NCBI RefSeq assembly: GCF_014648435.1
Contig: NZ_BMRC01000013.1
Location: forward strand, 196,817 to 260,816
DNA length: 64,000 bases
Direction of reading: 5' to 3'
From: Nonomuraea spiralis
Lineage (GTDB): Bacteria; Actinomycetota; Actinomycetes; Streptosporangiales; Streptosporangiaceae
The notes beneath the pieces are model-generated. The model saw only the letters and a list, made by a program, of their open reading frames with translations, was not told the DNA's origin and did not search any database. This document shows, one piece after another, positions 1-8,272 of this stretch (positions within the stretch are counted from its first letter, which is position 1; the number at the start of each line of letters is the position of its first letter). Both the position numbers and the translations under genes were made by a program.

Positions 1-1
1 G

Positions 2-349
2 ACCCCCACCGAGACCGAGACTCCCGAGGAGACCCCCACCCGCAGGACGTCCACCGCGCTGCCGTGCGCGTCCTCGCGCTCGATCCTGCGGCAGGCCGCC
101 GCGCTGAACGGCGGCAGCCTCCCGCAGGACGCCGTGGTCGCGCGCAAGCGGTGCGCCGGCTCCTGGGTCGCCGCCGAGCTCGCCTCCCCGAGCGTCGGCG
201 GCATCGACCTGATCGCCCGGCGGAACGCGACGCGCTTCCTCGACGCCGAGATCGGCAGCAACTTCTGCTCCCAGCAGGACCGTCCCGCGCTGCTGGCGAG
301 CGCCCCGGGCACGATCAAGTCCTTCCTGTGCCCCAACGGGTTCGGCTGA
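2..349 (+). CDS. C-terminal part of an unrecognised, probably exported protein (5' cut by window)
   Basis: The reading frame is open from base 2 to the TGA at 347-349; the start lies outside the window. It begins with a Thr/Pro/Glu-rich stretch of about 15 residues (TPTETETPEETPT), the kind of linker found between a membrane or signal region and an extracellular domain. About 100 residues follow with four cysteines spread through them (PCASS, KRCAG, NFCSQ, FLCPN), which could form disulfides. I do not recognise the family. An extracytoplasmic location is inferred only from the linker and the cysteines. Confidence 0.6.
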   Translation, partial: TPTETETPEETPTRRTSTALPCASSRSILRQAAALNGGSLPQDAVVARKRCAGSWVAAELASPSVGGIDLIARRNATRFLDAEIGSNFCSQQDRPALLASAPGTIKSFLCPNGFG

Positions 350-370
350 CCCCCGGCCGCGCGGGCGAGC

Positions 371-904
371 TCAGACGGCGCGCGTGCAGACGACGGCGGA
401 CGGGCCCCCGGTCCGGCGGCCCGGCGCCCGCTCGACGCACGCCCGGGCCGGCACGTCGGGCGCGTAGACCTGGTCGGAGTAGATGATCCCGGTGCCCTCG
501 TCCCCGCCGGAGTACTGGGTGAGCCTCTTGTCCGCGCCGCTGCCGGCCCGGACGCCCTGCCTGCGTTCCACCCACACGTTGTAGGCCGAGCCCTGCCCCG
601 CCTTGCTGAACCTGGCCCAGTTGACCTGGCAGGTCTGCCCGCGACCGGTCGCGCGGCCGGGGCCGTACCGCAGTTCGAGCCAGCCGTCGAAGGCCTGGAT
701 CCGGACGGGGACGTCCTCGTACGTGACGGTGTAGGAGCCGGCGGCGCAGCCGGTGAGCGCCGGGTCCTTGCCGTCGCAGGCCGTGCCGAAACAGCTCGGG
801 GCCGCCTTGGCGTCCGGTGGTTCGGCGGCCGCGTTCGCCCCCGCGTACGGGAACAGGGCCAGAGCCACCACCGCCAGCACGGCCGCCGTCCGGTGCGATC
901 GCAT
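371..904 (-). CDS. Secreted DUF2690-type protein
   Basis: 177 residues. The ATG at 904 has a GGAGGTGT ribosome site just upstream, so I prefer it to the longer open frame. The N-terminus is a signal peptide: MRSHR, then a hydrophobic stretch ending in an Ala-rich cleavage region near residue 26. The mature part opens with CFGTACDGKDPALTGC, the cysteine pattern of DUF2690, a small domain common in streptomycete exported and XRE-type proteins whose role is unknown. Two further cysteines (QTCQVNW, and the C-terminal CVERAP/VVCTRAV pair) suggest a disulfide-stabilised extracellular protein. It converges on the upstream partial gene. Confidence 0.75.
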   Translation of the reverse strand: MRSHRTAAVLAVVALALFPYAGANAAAEPPDAKAAPSCFGTACDGKDPALTGCAAGSYTVTYEDVPVRIQAFDGWLELRYGPGRATGRGQTCQVNWARFSKAGQGSAYNVWVERRQGVRAGSGADKRLTQYSGGDEGTGIIYSDQVYAPDVPARACVERAPGRRTGGPSAVVCTRAV

Positions 905-1002
905 GACTGACACCTCCAGGGTGAGATCGGGTCGTCGGCACGATTGTGAACCCGGCGGCCCGGCCGGATCTGTCATGCGACCCGTGGTGCGTTGGAGGGA
1001 CG

Positions 1003-2205
1003 TCATTCGCCGGACGGCAGCGGGATGCGCACCGACACCAGCGTCCCCTCGCCGGGGGCGGCCTCGACGTCGGCGCTGCCGCCCACCGCGCGGGCGCCGT
1101 CCCGGATGGAACGGGCGATGCCGAGCCCGGTCGTGGGCGCGTCCGGGTCGAAGCCGCTGCCGTGGTCGAGCACGCTCAGCGCCAGCGTGCCCGACCGGCA
1201 CTCGGCCCGGACCACGGCGTGCCCCACGCCCGCGTGCTTGCGCACGTTCGTCAGCGCCTCGCGCAGGATGCCGCTCAGCGCCTCGACGACCTCGGCGGGC
1301 ATGCCCTCGCGTTCCGGCGCCGAACGCAGCCGGCCCGCGTTGAACTCCACCCGCAGCCCGCTGCCGACGGCCTGCCGGACCACCTCCTCCAGGGCGGCGA
1401 CGACGTCCTCGGCCGGGTCGCCGTCGTCGCCGCGCAGGAAGGCGCGCAGCCACTGCGACTCCTCCGCCACCCGCGCCCGTACCGAGGGGTCGGCGATCCA
1501 GCCGTCGCGGGTCAGCGCCTCCATGGTCTGCAGGATCCGGTCGTGCAGCACGCGGGCCGTCCTGCCGCGCTCGCGCTCCTGCGACAACTGCGCCGAGCGG
1601 CGCAGCTCCCCGGCCCTGGCCTGGTCCAGGTCACGGGCGGTCCTGAACAGGACACGCATGACGTACGCGGCCATCGTGGCGTTCGTCGTCAGCCCGGCGA
1701 CGTGCGGCAGGGCGGCCCACCAGACCAGGTCCGACTGGACGTAGCCGAGGAGCAGCGCGCCGCCCAGCGCCGCCGTCCAGGCCAGCACGGCGGGGAAGGT
1801 GCGGAAGGAGATCCCGACCATGATGCCGACGAGCAGCACGTACGGCAGGATCGTGCCCGGCCAGCCGTCGGTGACGCGCGGGCCCGCGTACCGGCCGGCG
1901 GCGAGCACCACCACGACCACCAGGGCCAGGTCCGCCCAGAGCAGCGGGCGCGGCGGGAGCGCGGCGCGGGCGGCCGTGACCGCGCACACCAGCAGGCTCG
2001 CGCCGGCCATCGCCCCCAGCAGGTACGGCAGCGGCCCCAGCGCCAGCCACCGCCCGTCGCCCAGGACCTCCAGCGACCCGCACAACACCATCGCGCCGAC
2101 CCGGACGACCACCATCGTGACGGCCCGGCTGCGCTCGATCCCGGCGACAGCCGTCCCAGCCGACGCCTGCGTCCCCGGTGGGCGCGGCGGGCGCTGGGGG
2201 CTCAC
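1003..2205 (-). CDS. Membrane sensor histidine kinase, NarL-type system
   Basis: 400 residues from a GTG that overlaps the stop of the regulator gene (GTGA at 2202-2205), so the two are translationally coupled with the regulator first. Residues up to about 190 hold five or six hydrophobic segments. A dimerisation helix follows with RVLHDRILQTMEAL (His near residue 221), matching the HisKA_3 pattern. The C-terminal HATPase has the N-box (LREALTNVRKHAG) and G-boxes (DHGSGFD, GLGIARSI). It should autophosphorylate and signal to the adjacent regulator; its stimulus is unknown. Confidence 0.88.
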   Translation of the reverse strand: MSPQRPPRPPGTQASAGTAVAGIERSRAVTMVVVRVGAMVLCGSLEVLGDGRWLALGPLPYLLGAMAGASLLVCAVTAARAALPPRPLLWADLALVVVVVLAAGRYAGPRVTDGWPGTILPYVLLVGIMVGISFRTFPAVLAWTAALGGALLLGYVQSDLVWWAALPHVAGLTTNATMAAYVMRVLFRTARDLDQARAGELRRSAQLSQERERGRTARVLHDRILQTMEALTRDGWIADPSVRARVAEESQWLRAFLRGDDGDPAEDVVAALEEVVRQAVGSGLRVEFNAGRLRSAPEREGMPAEVVEALSGILREALTNVRKHAGVGHAVVRAECRSGTLALSVLDHGSGFDPDAPTTGLGIARSIRDGARAVGGSADVEAAPGEGTLVSVRIPLPSGE

Positions 2206-2891
2206 GGGCGGTCGCGGCGTTCGAGCCGGTTGAGCGCCGCGCGCGTGAGCTCGGCCTTGTTGCCGACCTGGAGCTTGGCCCTGATCCGCTCGACGTAGGT
2301 GTCGACCGTGGCCTTGCTGACGCCCATCCGGCGGCCCACCTGGGCGTGGGTGAAGCCCTGGGCGATGTAGGAGAGGGTCTCCTCCTCCCGGGCCGACAGC
2401 TTGGGACGGACCTCGTCGTCGTCGTTCTCGCCGGCGGGCGGGCGGACGGTCTCGTCCAGTTCGCTCTGCAGGATGTCGGCCAGGCCCGCCGACAGGTAGA
2501 AGCCGCCCGAGGCCACCGTGCGCACGGCGGCGACGATGAGCTCGGACGGCGCGTCCTTGGTGACGTACCCGTTGGCGCCGCAGCGGATCGCCGCCAGCAC
2601 GTCGGCGGGCCGTCCCGAGGCCGACACGATCAGGACCCGGGTGACGGCCGACAGCTCCTTGACCGCGGCCACGCACGGCCGGTCGTCGGCCAGGTAGAGG
2701 TCGAGGATGAGCACGTCGTACCCGGCGTCGAAGCCGCGCAGGTCCCCGACGGACGAGCCACGCAGCACCACCTTCAGGTCCTCGTGCCGATGAAGGAGGT
2801 ACTCCAGCCCATGGCGGATCAGCTCGTGGTCGTCGATCACGGCGATCCGGATCACGTCGTGCTCCGCGGCAGGCTGCGAACGTGGTGACAT
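2202..2891 (-). CDS. NarL/FixJ-family response regulator
   Basis: 229 residues. The receiver domain carries the acidic pair VIDDHE (residues 19-23), the phospho-acceptor Asp64 in LILDLYL and the conserved Lys in VTKDAP. The C-terminal LuxR-type helix-turn-helix includes LSAREEETLSYIAQG and the recognition helix region ATVDTYVERI. The gene precedes and overlaps its kinase gene by four bases. The first dozen residues are variable, so an internal start is possible. An autoregulated or membrane-stress-type role is a guess; no operator was identified. Confidence 0.88.
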   Translation of the reverse strand: MSPRSQPAAEHDVIRIAVIDDHELIRHGLEYLLHRHEDLKVVLRGSSVGDLRGFDAGYDVLILDLYLADDRPCVAAVKELSAVTRVLIVSASGRPADVLAAIRCGANGYVTKDAPSELIVAAVRTVASGGFYLSAGLADILQSELDETVRPPAGENDDDEVRPKLSAREEETLSYIAQGFTHAQVGRRMGVSKATVDTYVERIRAKLQVGNKAELTRAALNRLERRDRP

Positions 2892-2962
2892 GTCAACAAC
2901 GGTGAGCAGAAGTGCACGAGACCATCAAGTCCCGAAAAAGCACTACAAGGCCGTATTGTAGA

Positions 2963-3940
2963 TCATGAATCGTGTGGTGCACCGGCCTCCCGGCGGTACG
3001 CGTCCGTGGCCGTGACGAGCGCGTGCAGCGTGCCGGGCTCGGCGCCCCCGTGTCCGGCGTCCTCGACGATCCGCAGCTCGGCCTCCGGCCAGGCGCGGTG
3101 CAGCTCCCAGGCGGCGTCGGGCGGGGTCTTCATGTCGTAGCGGCCGTTCACGATGACGCAGGGGATGTGCCGGATCGCCGACACGTCGAGCAGCTCGCCC
3201 TCCTCCAGGAAGCAGCCCTGGGTGAAGTAGTGGGCCTCGATCCGGGCGAATCCCACCAGCTCCCGGTCCTCCAGGGACGGCGGATCGACGGGGAGCAGCG
3301 TGTTGGCCGACAACTCCCACGCCGCCCACGCCCGCGCCGCCGGCACGTGCACCGCCGGGTCCGGGTCGAACAGCCGGCGGTGGTAGGCGGCGAGCAGGTC
3401 GTCCCGTTCGGCCTCCGGGATCGCGTCGCGGAAGGCCGCCCACTCCGCCGGGAACAGCCGGGCCGCGCCGGACCCGGTAAACGCCCACGCCTCGTCGGCC
3501 GCGCTCGCCAGGTAGACGCCGCGCAGCACCAGCTCGGTCACCCGTCCGGGGTGCCGGCGCGCGTACGCCAGCGCCAGCGTCGTACCCCACGAGCCGCCGA
3601 ACACCTGCCAGCGGTCGATCCCGAGCCGCCGCCTGAGCAGCTCCATGTCCTCGACCAGGTGCCAGGTCGTGTTGGCGGCCAGCGACACGCCGGGGTCGCC
3701 CGCGTGCGGGCGGCTGCGCCCGCAGTTGCGCTGGTCGAACAGGACGATCCGGTAGGCGTCGGGGTCGAAGAAGCGCCGTTGCACGGGCAGCAGGCCGCCG
3801 CCGGGACCGCCGTGCAGGAAGACGACCGGCTTCCCCTGAGGGTTGCCGCAGGTCTCCCAGTAGATCTCGGCGCCGTCGCCGACGTCGAGCAGGCCGCTCT
3901 CGTAGGGCTCGACGGGCGGGTAGAACGTCATCTGCGTCAT
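2963..3940 (-). CDS. pip: Proline iminopeptidase (alpha/beta hydrolase, peptidase family S33)
   Basis: 325 residues starting at MTQMTFYPP; the open frame extends 13 codons further, but that extension looks non-coding. Removes N-terminal proline from peptides in the cytoplasm. The oxyanion region HGGPGGG, the DQRNCGRS motif, the nucleophile elbow GGSWG, the acidic residue in VNGRYDMKTP and the His in EDAGHGG are all present and in order, and the length is normal for the family. It lies 42 bp downstream of the molybdenum-dehydrogenase FAD subunit, in the place where the missing large subunit would be expected. Confidence 0.92.
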   Translation of the reverse strand: MTQMTFYPPVEPYESGLLDVGDGAEIYWETCGNPQGKPVVFLHGGPGGGLLPVQRRFFDPDAYRIVLFDQRNCGRSRPHAGDPGVSLAANTTWHLVEDMELLRRRLGIDRWQVFGGSWGTTLALAYARRHPGRVTELVLRGVYLASAADEAWAFTGSGAARLFPAEWAAFRDAIPEAERDDLLAAYHRRLFDPDPAVHVPAARAWAAWELSANTLLPVDPPSLEDRELVGFARIEAHYFTQGCFLEEGELLDVSAIRHIPCVIVNGRYDMKTPPDAAWELHRAWPEAELRIVEDAGHGGAEPGTLHALVTATDAYRREAGAPHDS

Positions 3941-3982
3941 GGCTACCAGACCTACTCGCCGGAGGCCGCGAGCGCGCACGAT

Positions 3983-4990
3983 CTACGACGTCAAGGCGTC
4001 GGTGACGAGGCCGGTGAGTGTGCGGCGGATCAGGCGTCTGGCCAGCTCCGGTTTGAAGCCGTTGTCCCGCAGCGGGCGGGCCTGCGCGAGCGCCGCCCGC
4101 GCGGCCGACTCGAAGGCCGTCGCGCCGGGGGTCGCGCCCGTCAGCACGTCCTCCGCCTCGCGGGCGCGCCACGGCTTGTGCGCCACCCCGCCGAGCGCGA
4201 GGCGCGCGAGCACGATCCGCCCGTCCTCGACGTGCACCAGTACGGCCACGCTCACCAGCGCGAACGCGAACCCCGCCCGGTCCCGCATCTTGGCGTACGC
4301 CCCGCGGCCGGGCGGCGCGGGCGGCAGGTCCACGCTCGTGACCAGTTCCCCGTCCCGCAACACGGTCTCCACCTGCGGCGTGCGCCTGGGAAGCAGGTGG
4401 AAGCCGGTGAACGGCACGCTCCGCCCGCCCTCGGGACCGGTCACGTTGACGGTGGCGTCCAGGGCGGCCAGGGCCACGCACATGTCCGAGGGGTGGACGG
4501 CGACGCAGCTCGGGCTCGCGCCGAGGACGGCGTGCCCGCGGTTGACGCCCTCCAGCGCGTCGCATCCGGCGCCGGGCGTGCGCTTGTTGCAGGCGGCGGC
4601 GGTGTCGTAGAAGTAGTGGCAGCGCGTACGCTGCAGCAGGTTGCCGCCCACAGTCGCGCGGTTGCGCAACTGCGGCGAGGCCCCGGACAGGACGGCGCGG
4701 GCCAGCACCGGGTAACGCAGCCGCACCCGCGGGTCGGCCGCGACCTGCGTGTTCCCGGCCAGCGCGCCGAGCCGCAGCCCGCCGCCGGGCAGGTCCTCGA
4801 CGGCCGACAGCGGCAGGCGCGAGATGTCCACGACCCGCTCGGGGCGTTCGACCTCCTCCCGCATGAGGTCGACGAGGTTCGTCCCGCCGGCGAGGTAGCG
4901 TGCCGGGGCGCCGCCGTCCGACGCCGTCGTGGAGGCCAGCGCGACGGCCTCCGCCACGGTCGCCGCCCGCAGGTAGACGAACTCCCTCAC
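3983..4990 (-). CDS. FAD subunit of a PaoABC/YagTSR-type molybdenum dehydrogenase
   Basis: 335 residues from a GTG overlapping the stop of the 2Fe-2S gene (GTGA, 4987-4990). The FAD site is recognised in YLAGGTNLVDLMR and in the ATVGGNLLQRTRC region. The Cys-rich insert RTRCHYFYDT...ACNKR...GCDALEG is the one that in E. coli PaoB (YagS) carries an extra 4Fe-4S cluster. The subunit passes electrons between the molybdenum centre and FAD. No molybdopterin-binding large subunit follows; the next gene is a peptidase. The gene reads as intact. Confidence 0.85.
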   Translation of the reverse strand: MREFVYLRAATVAEAVALASTTASDGGAPARYLAGGTNLVDLMREEVERPERVVDISRLPLSAVEDLPGGGLRLGALAGNTQVAADPRVRLRYPVLARAVLSGASPQLRNRATVGGNLLQRTRCHYFYDTAAACNKRTPGAGCDALEGVNRGHAVLGASPSCVAVHPSDMCVALAALDATVNVTGPEGGRSVPFTGFHLLPRRTPQVETVLRDGELVTSVDLPPAPPGRGAYAKMRDRAGFAFALVSVAVLVHVEDGRIVLARLALGGVAHKPWRAREAEDVLTGATPGATAFESAARAALAQARPLRDNGFKPELARRLIRRTLTGLVTDALTS

Positions 4991-5502
4991 GTCCCGGCGA
5001 CCTCCCTGATCGCGGCGGCGATGTGGTGGTACGCCCCGCACCTGCACAGATTGCCCGCCATGCGCTCGCCGAGCTCGGCGTCGGTGAGCCGGTCCAGGGG
5101 CGCGGTCAGGTCCGGCGTCGCGGCGCTCGGGACGCCGTCGCGCCACTCGGCCAGCAGGCCCACGACCGAGCAGATCTGTCCGGGCGTGCAGTATCCGCAC
5201 TGCATGGCGTCGTACCGGACGAACGCATCCTGCACCCGCGCGCCCAGCTCGTCCTCGGCCAGGCCCTCGACGGTGACGATGTCCATCCCCTCGCACTGGA
5301 CGGCGAGCAGAAGGCAGGCGTAGACCCGCTGCCCGTCGGCCAGGACCGTGCAGGTGCCGCAGGCGCCCTGGTCACAGGCGTTCTTGGTGCCGGTCAGGCG
5401 GAGATGGTCGCGCAGGAAGTCGAGCAGGGACACGCGGGGGTCGGCCGGCGGCTCGTACGCCCGGCCGTTGACGCGCAGCTGGCGGAGGACAGGGCCGTCC
5501 AT
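4987..5502 (-). CDS. 2Fe-2S subunit of a PaoABC/YagTSR-type molybdenum dehydrogenase
   Basis: 171 residues from the ATG at 5502. The N-terminal plant-ferredoxin cluster motif is CDQGACGTCTV with a further Cys in VYACLLL, and the C-terminal helical cluster motif is CGYCTPGQ plus GNLCRCGAY, as in xanthine-dehydrogenase-family small subunits. No Tat signal is seen at this start; a 21-residue extension upstream is Arg/Ala/Pro-rich and lacks a twin-arginine signal. The gene is coupled to the FAD subunit. The partner molybdenum subunit is not in the window. Confidence 0.88.
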   Translation of the reverse strand: MDGPVLRQLRVNGRAYEPPADPRVSLLDFLRDHLRLTGTKNACDQGACGTCTVLADGQRVYACLLLAVQCEGMDIVTVEGLAEDELGARVQDAFVRYDAMQCGYCTPGQICSVVGLLAEWRDGVPSAATPDLTAPLDRLTDAELGERMAGNLCRCGAYHHIAAAIREVAGT

Positions 5503-5594
5503 GGCGATCACCGTAGCCCGCGCCCGGGCCGGAGGGCCGGGGGGACACGGTACGTGACCTCGCATTGGGACAAACGGTACCGAACATTGCCAGG

Positions 5595-5611
5595 ATACAG
5601 ATGGGGGGTAT
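5595..5611 (+). promoter_or_regulatory. Possible CsoR-like G-tract operator
   Basis: ATAC-agatGGGGG-GTAT lies 46 bp before the His-rich DUF4396 gene. Actinobacterial CsoR copper-sensor sites combine G/C tracts with ATAC/GTAT ends; here only one half has the full G tract, so this is a weak match. It fits the probable metal-binding N-terminus of the gene. Confidence 0.25.
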
Positions 5612-5656
5612 AGGTTGCGCGGGTTGAGATGTGCCTGATCGACCCAGAAGGTAGCA

Positions 5657-6295
5657 ATGTCGGAATCAAGAAGCCACGGCCAGCACGACTCCGGTCACGA
5701 TGACCACGCCGCCCACCCCGACCACCACGCCCACGGCGATCACGCACACCACCAGACCCCGGCCCACACCGGCCACGAGCACGCCGACCACGGTGAGCAC
5801 GCCGCTCATGGCGAGCACGCCGGCCATCAGGACGGCGCCCACCACGGTCACGCGATGCAGGCGACCTGGAAGGTGGCCGCCTCGGCGACGCTGCACTGCC
5901 TGACCGGCTGCGCCATCGGCGAGGTGCTCGGCATGGTGATCGCCACCGCCCTGGGCTGGCACAACCTGCCCAGCGTGGTCCTGGCGATCGTCCTGGCGTT
6001 CTTCTTCGGATACGCGCTCACCCTGCGCGGACTGTTCAAGGCGGGGGTCGACTGGCGCAGCGCGCTGCGTCTCGCCCTGGCCGCCGACACGCTGTCCATC
6101 CTCGTCATGGAGATCGTCGACAACGGCGTCATGCTGATCATCCCGGGCGCGATGGACGCCGGCCTCGCCTCGATCCTGTTCTGGAGCGCGCTGGCGATCT
6201 CACTGGTGGTGGCGTTCCTCGTCACGACCCCGATCAACAAGTGGATCATCGGCCGCGGCAAGGGCCACGCCGTGGTCCACGCCTACCACCACTGA
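5657..6295 (+). CDS. Membrane protein with His-rich tail, DUF4396 family
   Basis: 212 residues. Residues 7 to about 66 are unusually rich in His, Asp, Glu and Ala (about two dozen histidines), a typical metal-binding tail. The rest has four hydrophobic segments (starting LHCLTGCAIGEVLGM) matching the DUF4396 family, with TTPINKWIIGRGK near the C-terminus and a short HAYHH end. The Cys in LHCLTGC and the His tail suggest copper or another soft metal, but no transport function is established. It is monocistronic, divergent from the molybdenum-dehydrogenase genes. Confidence 0.75.
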   Translation: MSESRSHGQHDSGHDDHAAHPDHHAHGDHAHHQTPAHTGHEHADHGEHAAHGEHAGHQDGAHHGHAMQATWKVAASATLHCLTGCAIGEVLGMVIATALGWHNLPSVVLAIVLAFFFGYALTLRGLFKAGVDWRSALRLALAADTLSILVMEIVDNGVMLIIPGAMDAGLASILFWSALAISLVVAFLVTTPINKWIIGRGKGHAVVHAYHH

Positions 6296-6343
6296 CCGTA
6301 CGCACGGCGCCGGGAAGCCGGAGCGCGACTCGGCGTCGCCGTC

Positions 6344-6359
6344 CATGACGTATGTCATG
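6344..6359. promoter_or_regulatory. Perfect dyad upstream of a kinase/regulator pair
   Basis: CATGAC-gtat-GTCATG is a perfect 6-bp inverted repeat with a 4-bp centre, about 130 bp before the GTG of the histidine kinase. The position and symmetry suggest a binding site for the NarL-type regulator encoded downstream (autoregulation). This is inference from symmetry only. Confidence 0.35.
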
Positions 6360-6488
6360 TCGTGGTCTCTGACGCCTGGCACTACTCCCGGCGCCACCCC
6401 TCCCAGCAGGCTGTTCCCATGATGAAAGTCGAGGACGGCAACTCCGCCCGGTCGCCGCGGCGGCCCCCGGGCGTTACCGTCGGGCCCT

Positions 6489-7643
6489 GTGACGGGTGAG
6501 GCGGCGGTGCGGGAGCTGGAGTTCGGCCGGGGCCGGGCGGCGGCGCGGGCCGGGGCGTGCGCCTGGCTTGTGCTGTCGGTGTGGCCGCTGTTGGCGTTCT
6601 TCTCCTCCCGGCCCGGCGCGCTCGCGGTGGTGTGGGTGGTCGCGGCGCTGGCGGTGTTCGCGGCGTGCTGGCTGCGGATCATGTGGCGGATGCTCGGCGC
6701 CCGGGGCGCGGCGGGGCTGAGGTGGCCGCTCGTGGGGCTGGTGGCCGCGGGGCTCGCGCTGCTGCCCGTGCTGCGGGACCCGTGGGCGTACGTCGGGTTC
6801 GTGTTCGTGGTCAGCGCCCTGACGGCCTGCCTCGGGCGCGTCGTGTACACAGCGGCGGGGGTAGCGGGGACGATCGTCGTGGTGGTGGCCGCGCTGACGG
6901 CGTACGGGCGGCCGTTCGAGCAGGTCTGGTGGGTGCCGCTGGTGATCGTGGTCGAGGCGGTGACGGTGGGGAGCATCAAGCACCTGGGCGAGCTGGTCGC
7001 CCGGCTCGACGCGGCCCGCGCCCACGTGGCCCGGCTCGCCGTGGACAACGAACGCCTGCGCTTCGCCCGCGACCTGCACGACACCCTCGGACACACGCTC
7101 ACCTCGATCACCATCAGGAGCCAGCTGGCCGCCCGGCTGGCCCGTACCGACCCGGAACGGGCCGCCCGCGAGATGGCCGACGTCGAACGCGCCGCCCGCC
7201 AGGCGCTCGACGAGGTGCGCCACGCCGTCTCCGGTTACCGCGCGCCCTCCCTGTCGGGCGAGTTGCGCACGGCGGCCCACAGCCTCGGGCTGGCCGGGAT
7301 CGGCCTGGAGGTCTCGCCCGCCGCCGGGCCCGTCCCGGCCGCCGCGGAGACGCTGCTGGCCTGGACCGTACGGGAGGCCGCCACGAACGTCGTGCGCCAC
7401 AGCCGCGCCCGCCGCTGCCGCATCGACCTCGGCGTCGACGACACCGCCGCCACGGTCGAGATCCGCGACGACGGCCAGGGCCCCGGCACCCCCAGCGGCA
7501 CCCCCACTGGCGGCCCCACCGGCGGTAACGGTCTGACCGGGCTGGCCGAGCGGATCGCCGCCGCCGGCGGCCGTCTGGAGGCGGGCCCGCTGCCCGGCGG
7601 CGGCTACCGGCTGCACGCCCGAGTGCCCTTGGAGAGCCCGTGA
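6489..7643 (+). CDS. Membrane sensor histidine kinase, DesK-like
   Basis: 384 residues from a GTG start. The N-terminal 150 residues contain about five hydrophobic segments. The HisKA_3 helix carries RFARDLHDTLGH (His197) and the HATPase domain carries REAATNVVRHS, DDGQGPG and GLTGLAER. The layout is that of DesK-like kinases, which sense membrane or envelope state. The stop overlaps the regulator start by four bases (GTGA at 7640-7643), giving translational coupling. Confidence 0.9.
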   Translation: MTGEAAVRELEFGRGRAAARAGACAWLVLSVWPLLAFFSSRPGALAVVWVVAALAVFAACWLRIMWRMLGARGAAGLRWPLVGLVAAGLALLPVLRDPWAYVGFVFVVSALTACLGRVVYTAAGVAGTIVVVVAALTAYGRPFEQVWWVPLVIVVEAVTVGSIKHLGELVARLDAARAHVARLAVDNERLRFARDLHDTLGHTLTSITIRSQLAARLARTDPERAAREMADVERAARQALDEVRHAVSGYRAPSLSGELRTAAHSLGLAGIGLEVSPAAGPVPAAAETLLAWTVREAATNVVRHSRARRCRIDLGVDDTAATVEIRDDGQGPGTPSGTPTGGPTGGNGLTGLAERIAAAGGRLEAGPLPGGGYRLHARVPLESP

Positions 7644-8233
7644 TCCGCGTCCTCATCGCCGACGACCAGGACCTCGTACGCGGCGGACTGGCCGCGCTGC
7701 TCTCCCTGGAGGACGGCATCGAGGTGGTGGCCGAGGTCGGCCGGGGCGACCTGGTCGAGTCCGCCGTGGCCGAGCACCGCCCCGACGTGGTCCTGCTCGA
7801 CATCGAGATGCCCGGCATGTCCGGCCTGGAGGTCGCCGAACGCCTGCGCGGCCACCGCGTGGTGATCGTCACCACGTTCGGCAGGCCCGGCTATCTCAGC
7901 CGCGCCCTCGACGCGGGCGTGTCCGGGTTCGTGGTCAAGGACGCGCCGGTGGCCGAGCTGACCGCGGCGGTACGCCGGGTGATGGCCGGTGAGACCGTGA
8001 TCGATCCCAAGCTGGCGGTGTCCGCCCTGACCGTCGGGCCGAGCCCGCTCACCCAGCGCGAGGCCGAGGTGCTGCGGACCGCCGCCGGCGGCGTCACCGT
8101 GGCCGACATCGCCAGGACCCTGTTCCTGACCGAGGGTACGGTACGCAACTACCTGTCCTCCGCCATCGGCAAGACCGGCGCCCGCAACCGCGCCGAGGCC
8201 GTCCGCGTGGCCGAGTCGCTCGGCTGGCTCTGA
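7640..8233 (+). CDS. NarL/DesR-like response regulator
   Basis: 197 residues. Receiver domain with IADDQD (residues 6-11), phospho-acceptor Asp54 in VVLLDIEMPG, Thr in VVIVTTFG and Lys in VVKDAP. The LuxR-type helix-turn-helix has LTQREAEVLRTAAGG and the recognition segment FLTEGTVRNYLSSAI. Coupled to the kinase upstream; an orphan ATP-synthase subunit a gene follows after 39 bp and may be cotranscribed and controlled by this pair. Confidence 0.92.
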   Translation: MIRVLIADDQDLVRGGLAALLSLEDGIEVVAEVGRGDLVESAVAEHRPDVVLLDIEMPGMSGLEVAERLRGHRVVIVTTFGRPGYLSRALDAGVSGFVVKDAPVAELTAAVRRVMAGETVIDPKLAVSALTVGPSPLTQREAEVLRTAAGGVTVADIARTLFLTEGTVRNYLSSAIGKTGARNRAEAVRVAESLGWL

Positions 8234-8272
8234 CCCTTTTCCTCCCCTCTCACCCCTCCGAGGAGCTTTGCC

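Noticed and set aside
2972..5323. Very long plus-strand open frame opposite the peptidase and dehydrogenase genes
   Set aside because: It is a shadow of high-GC third positions; the minus strand carries clear motifs.
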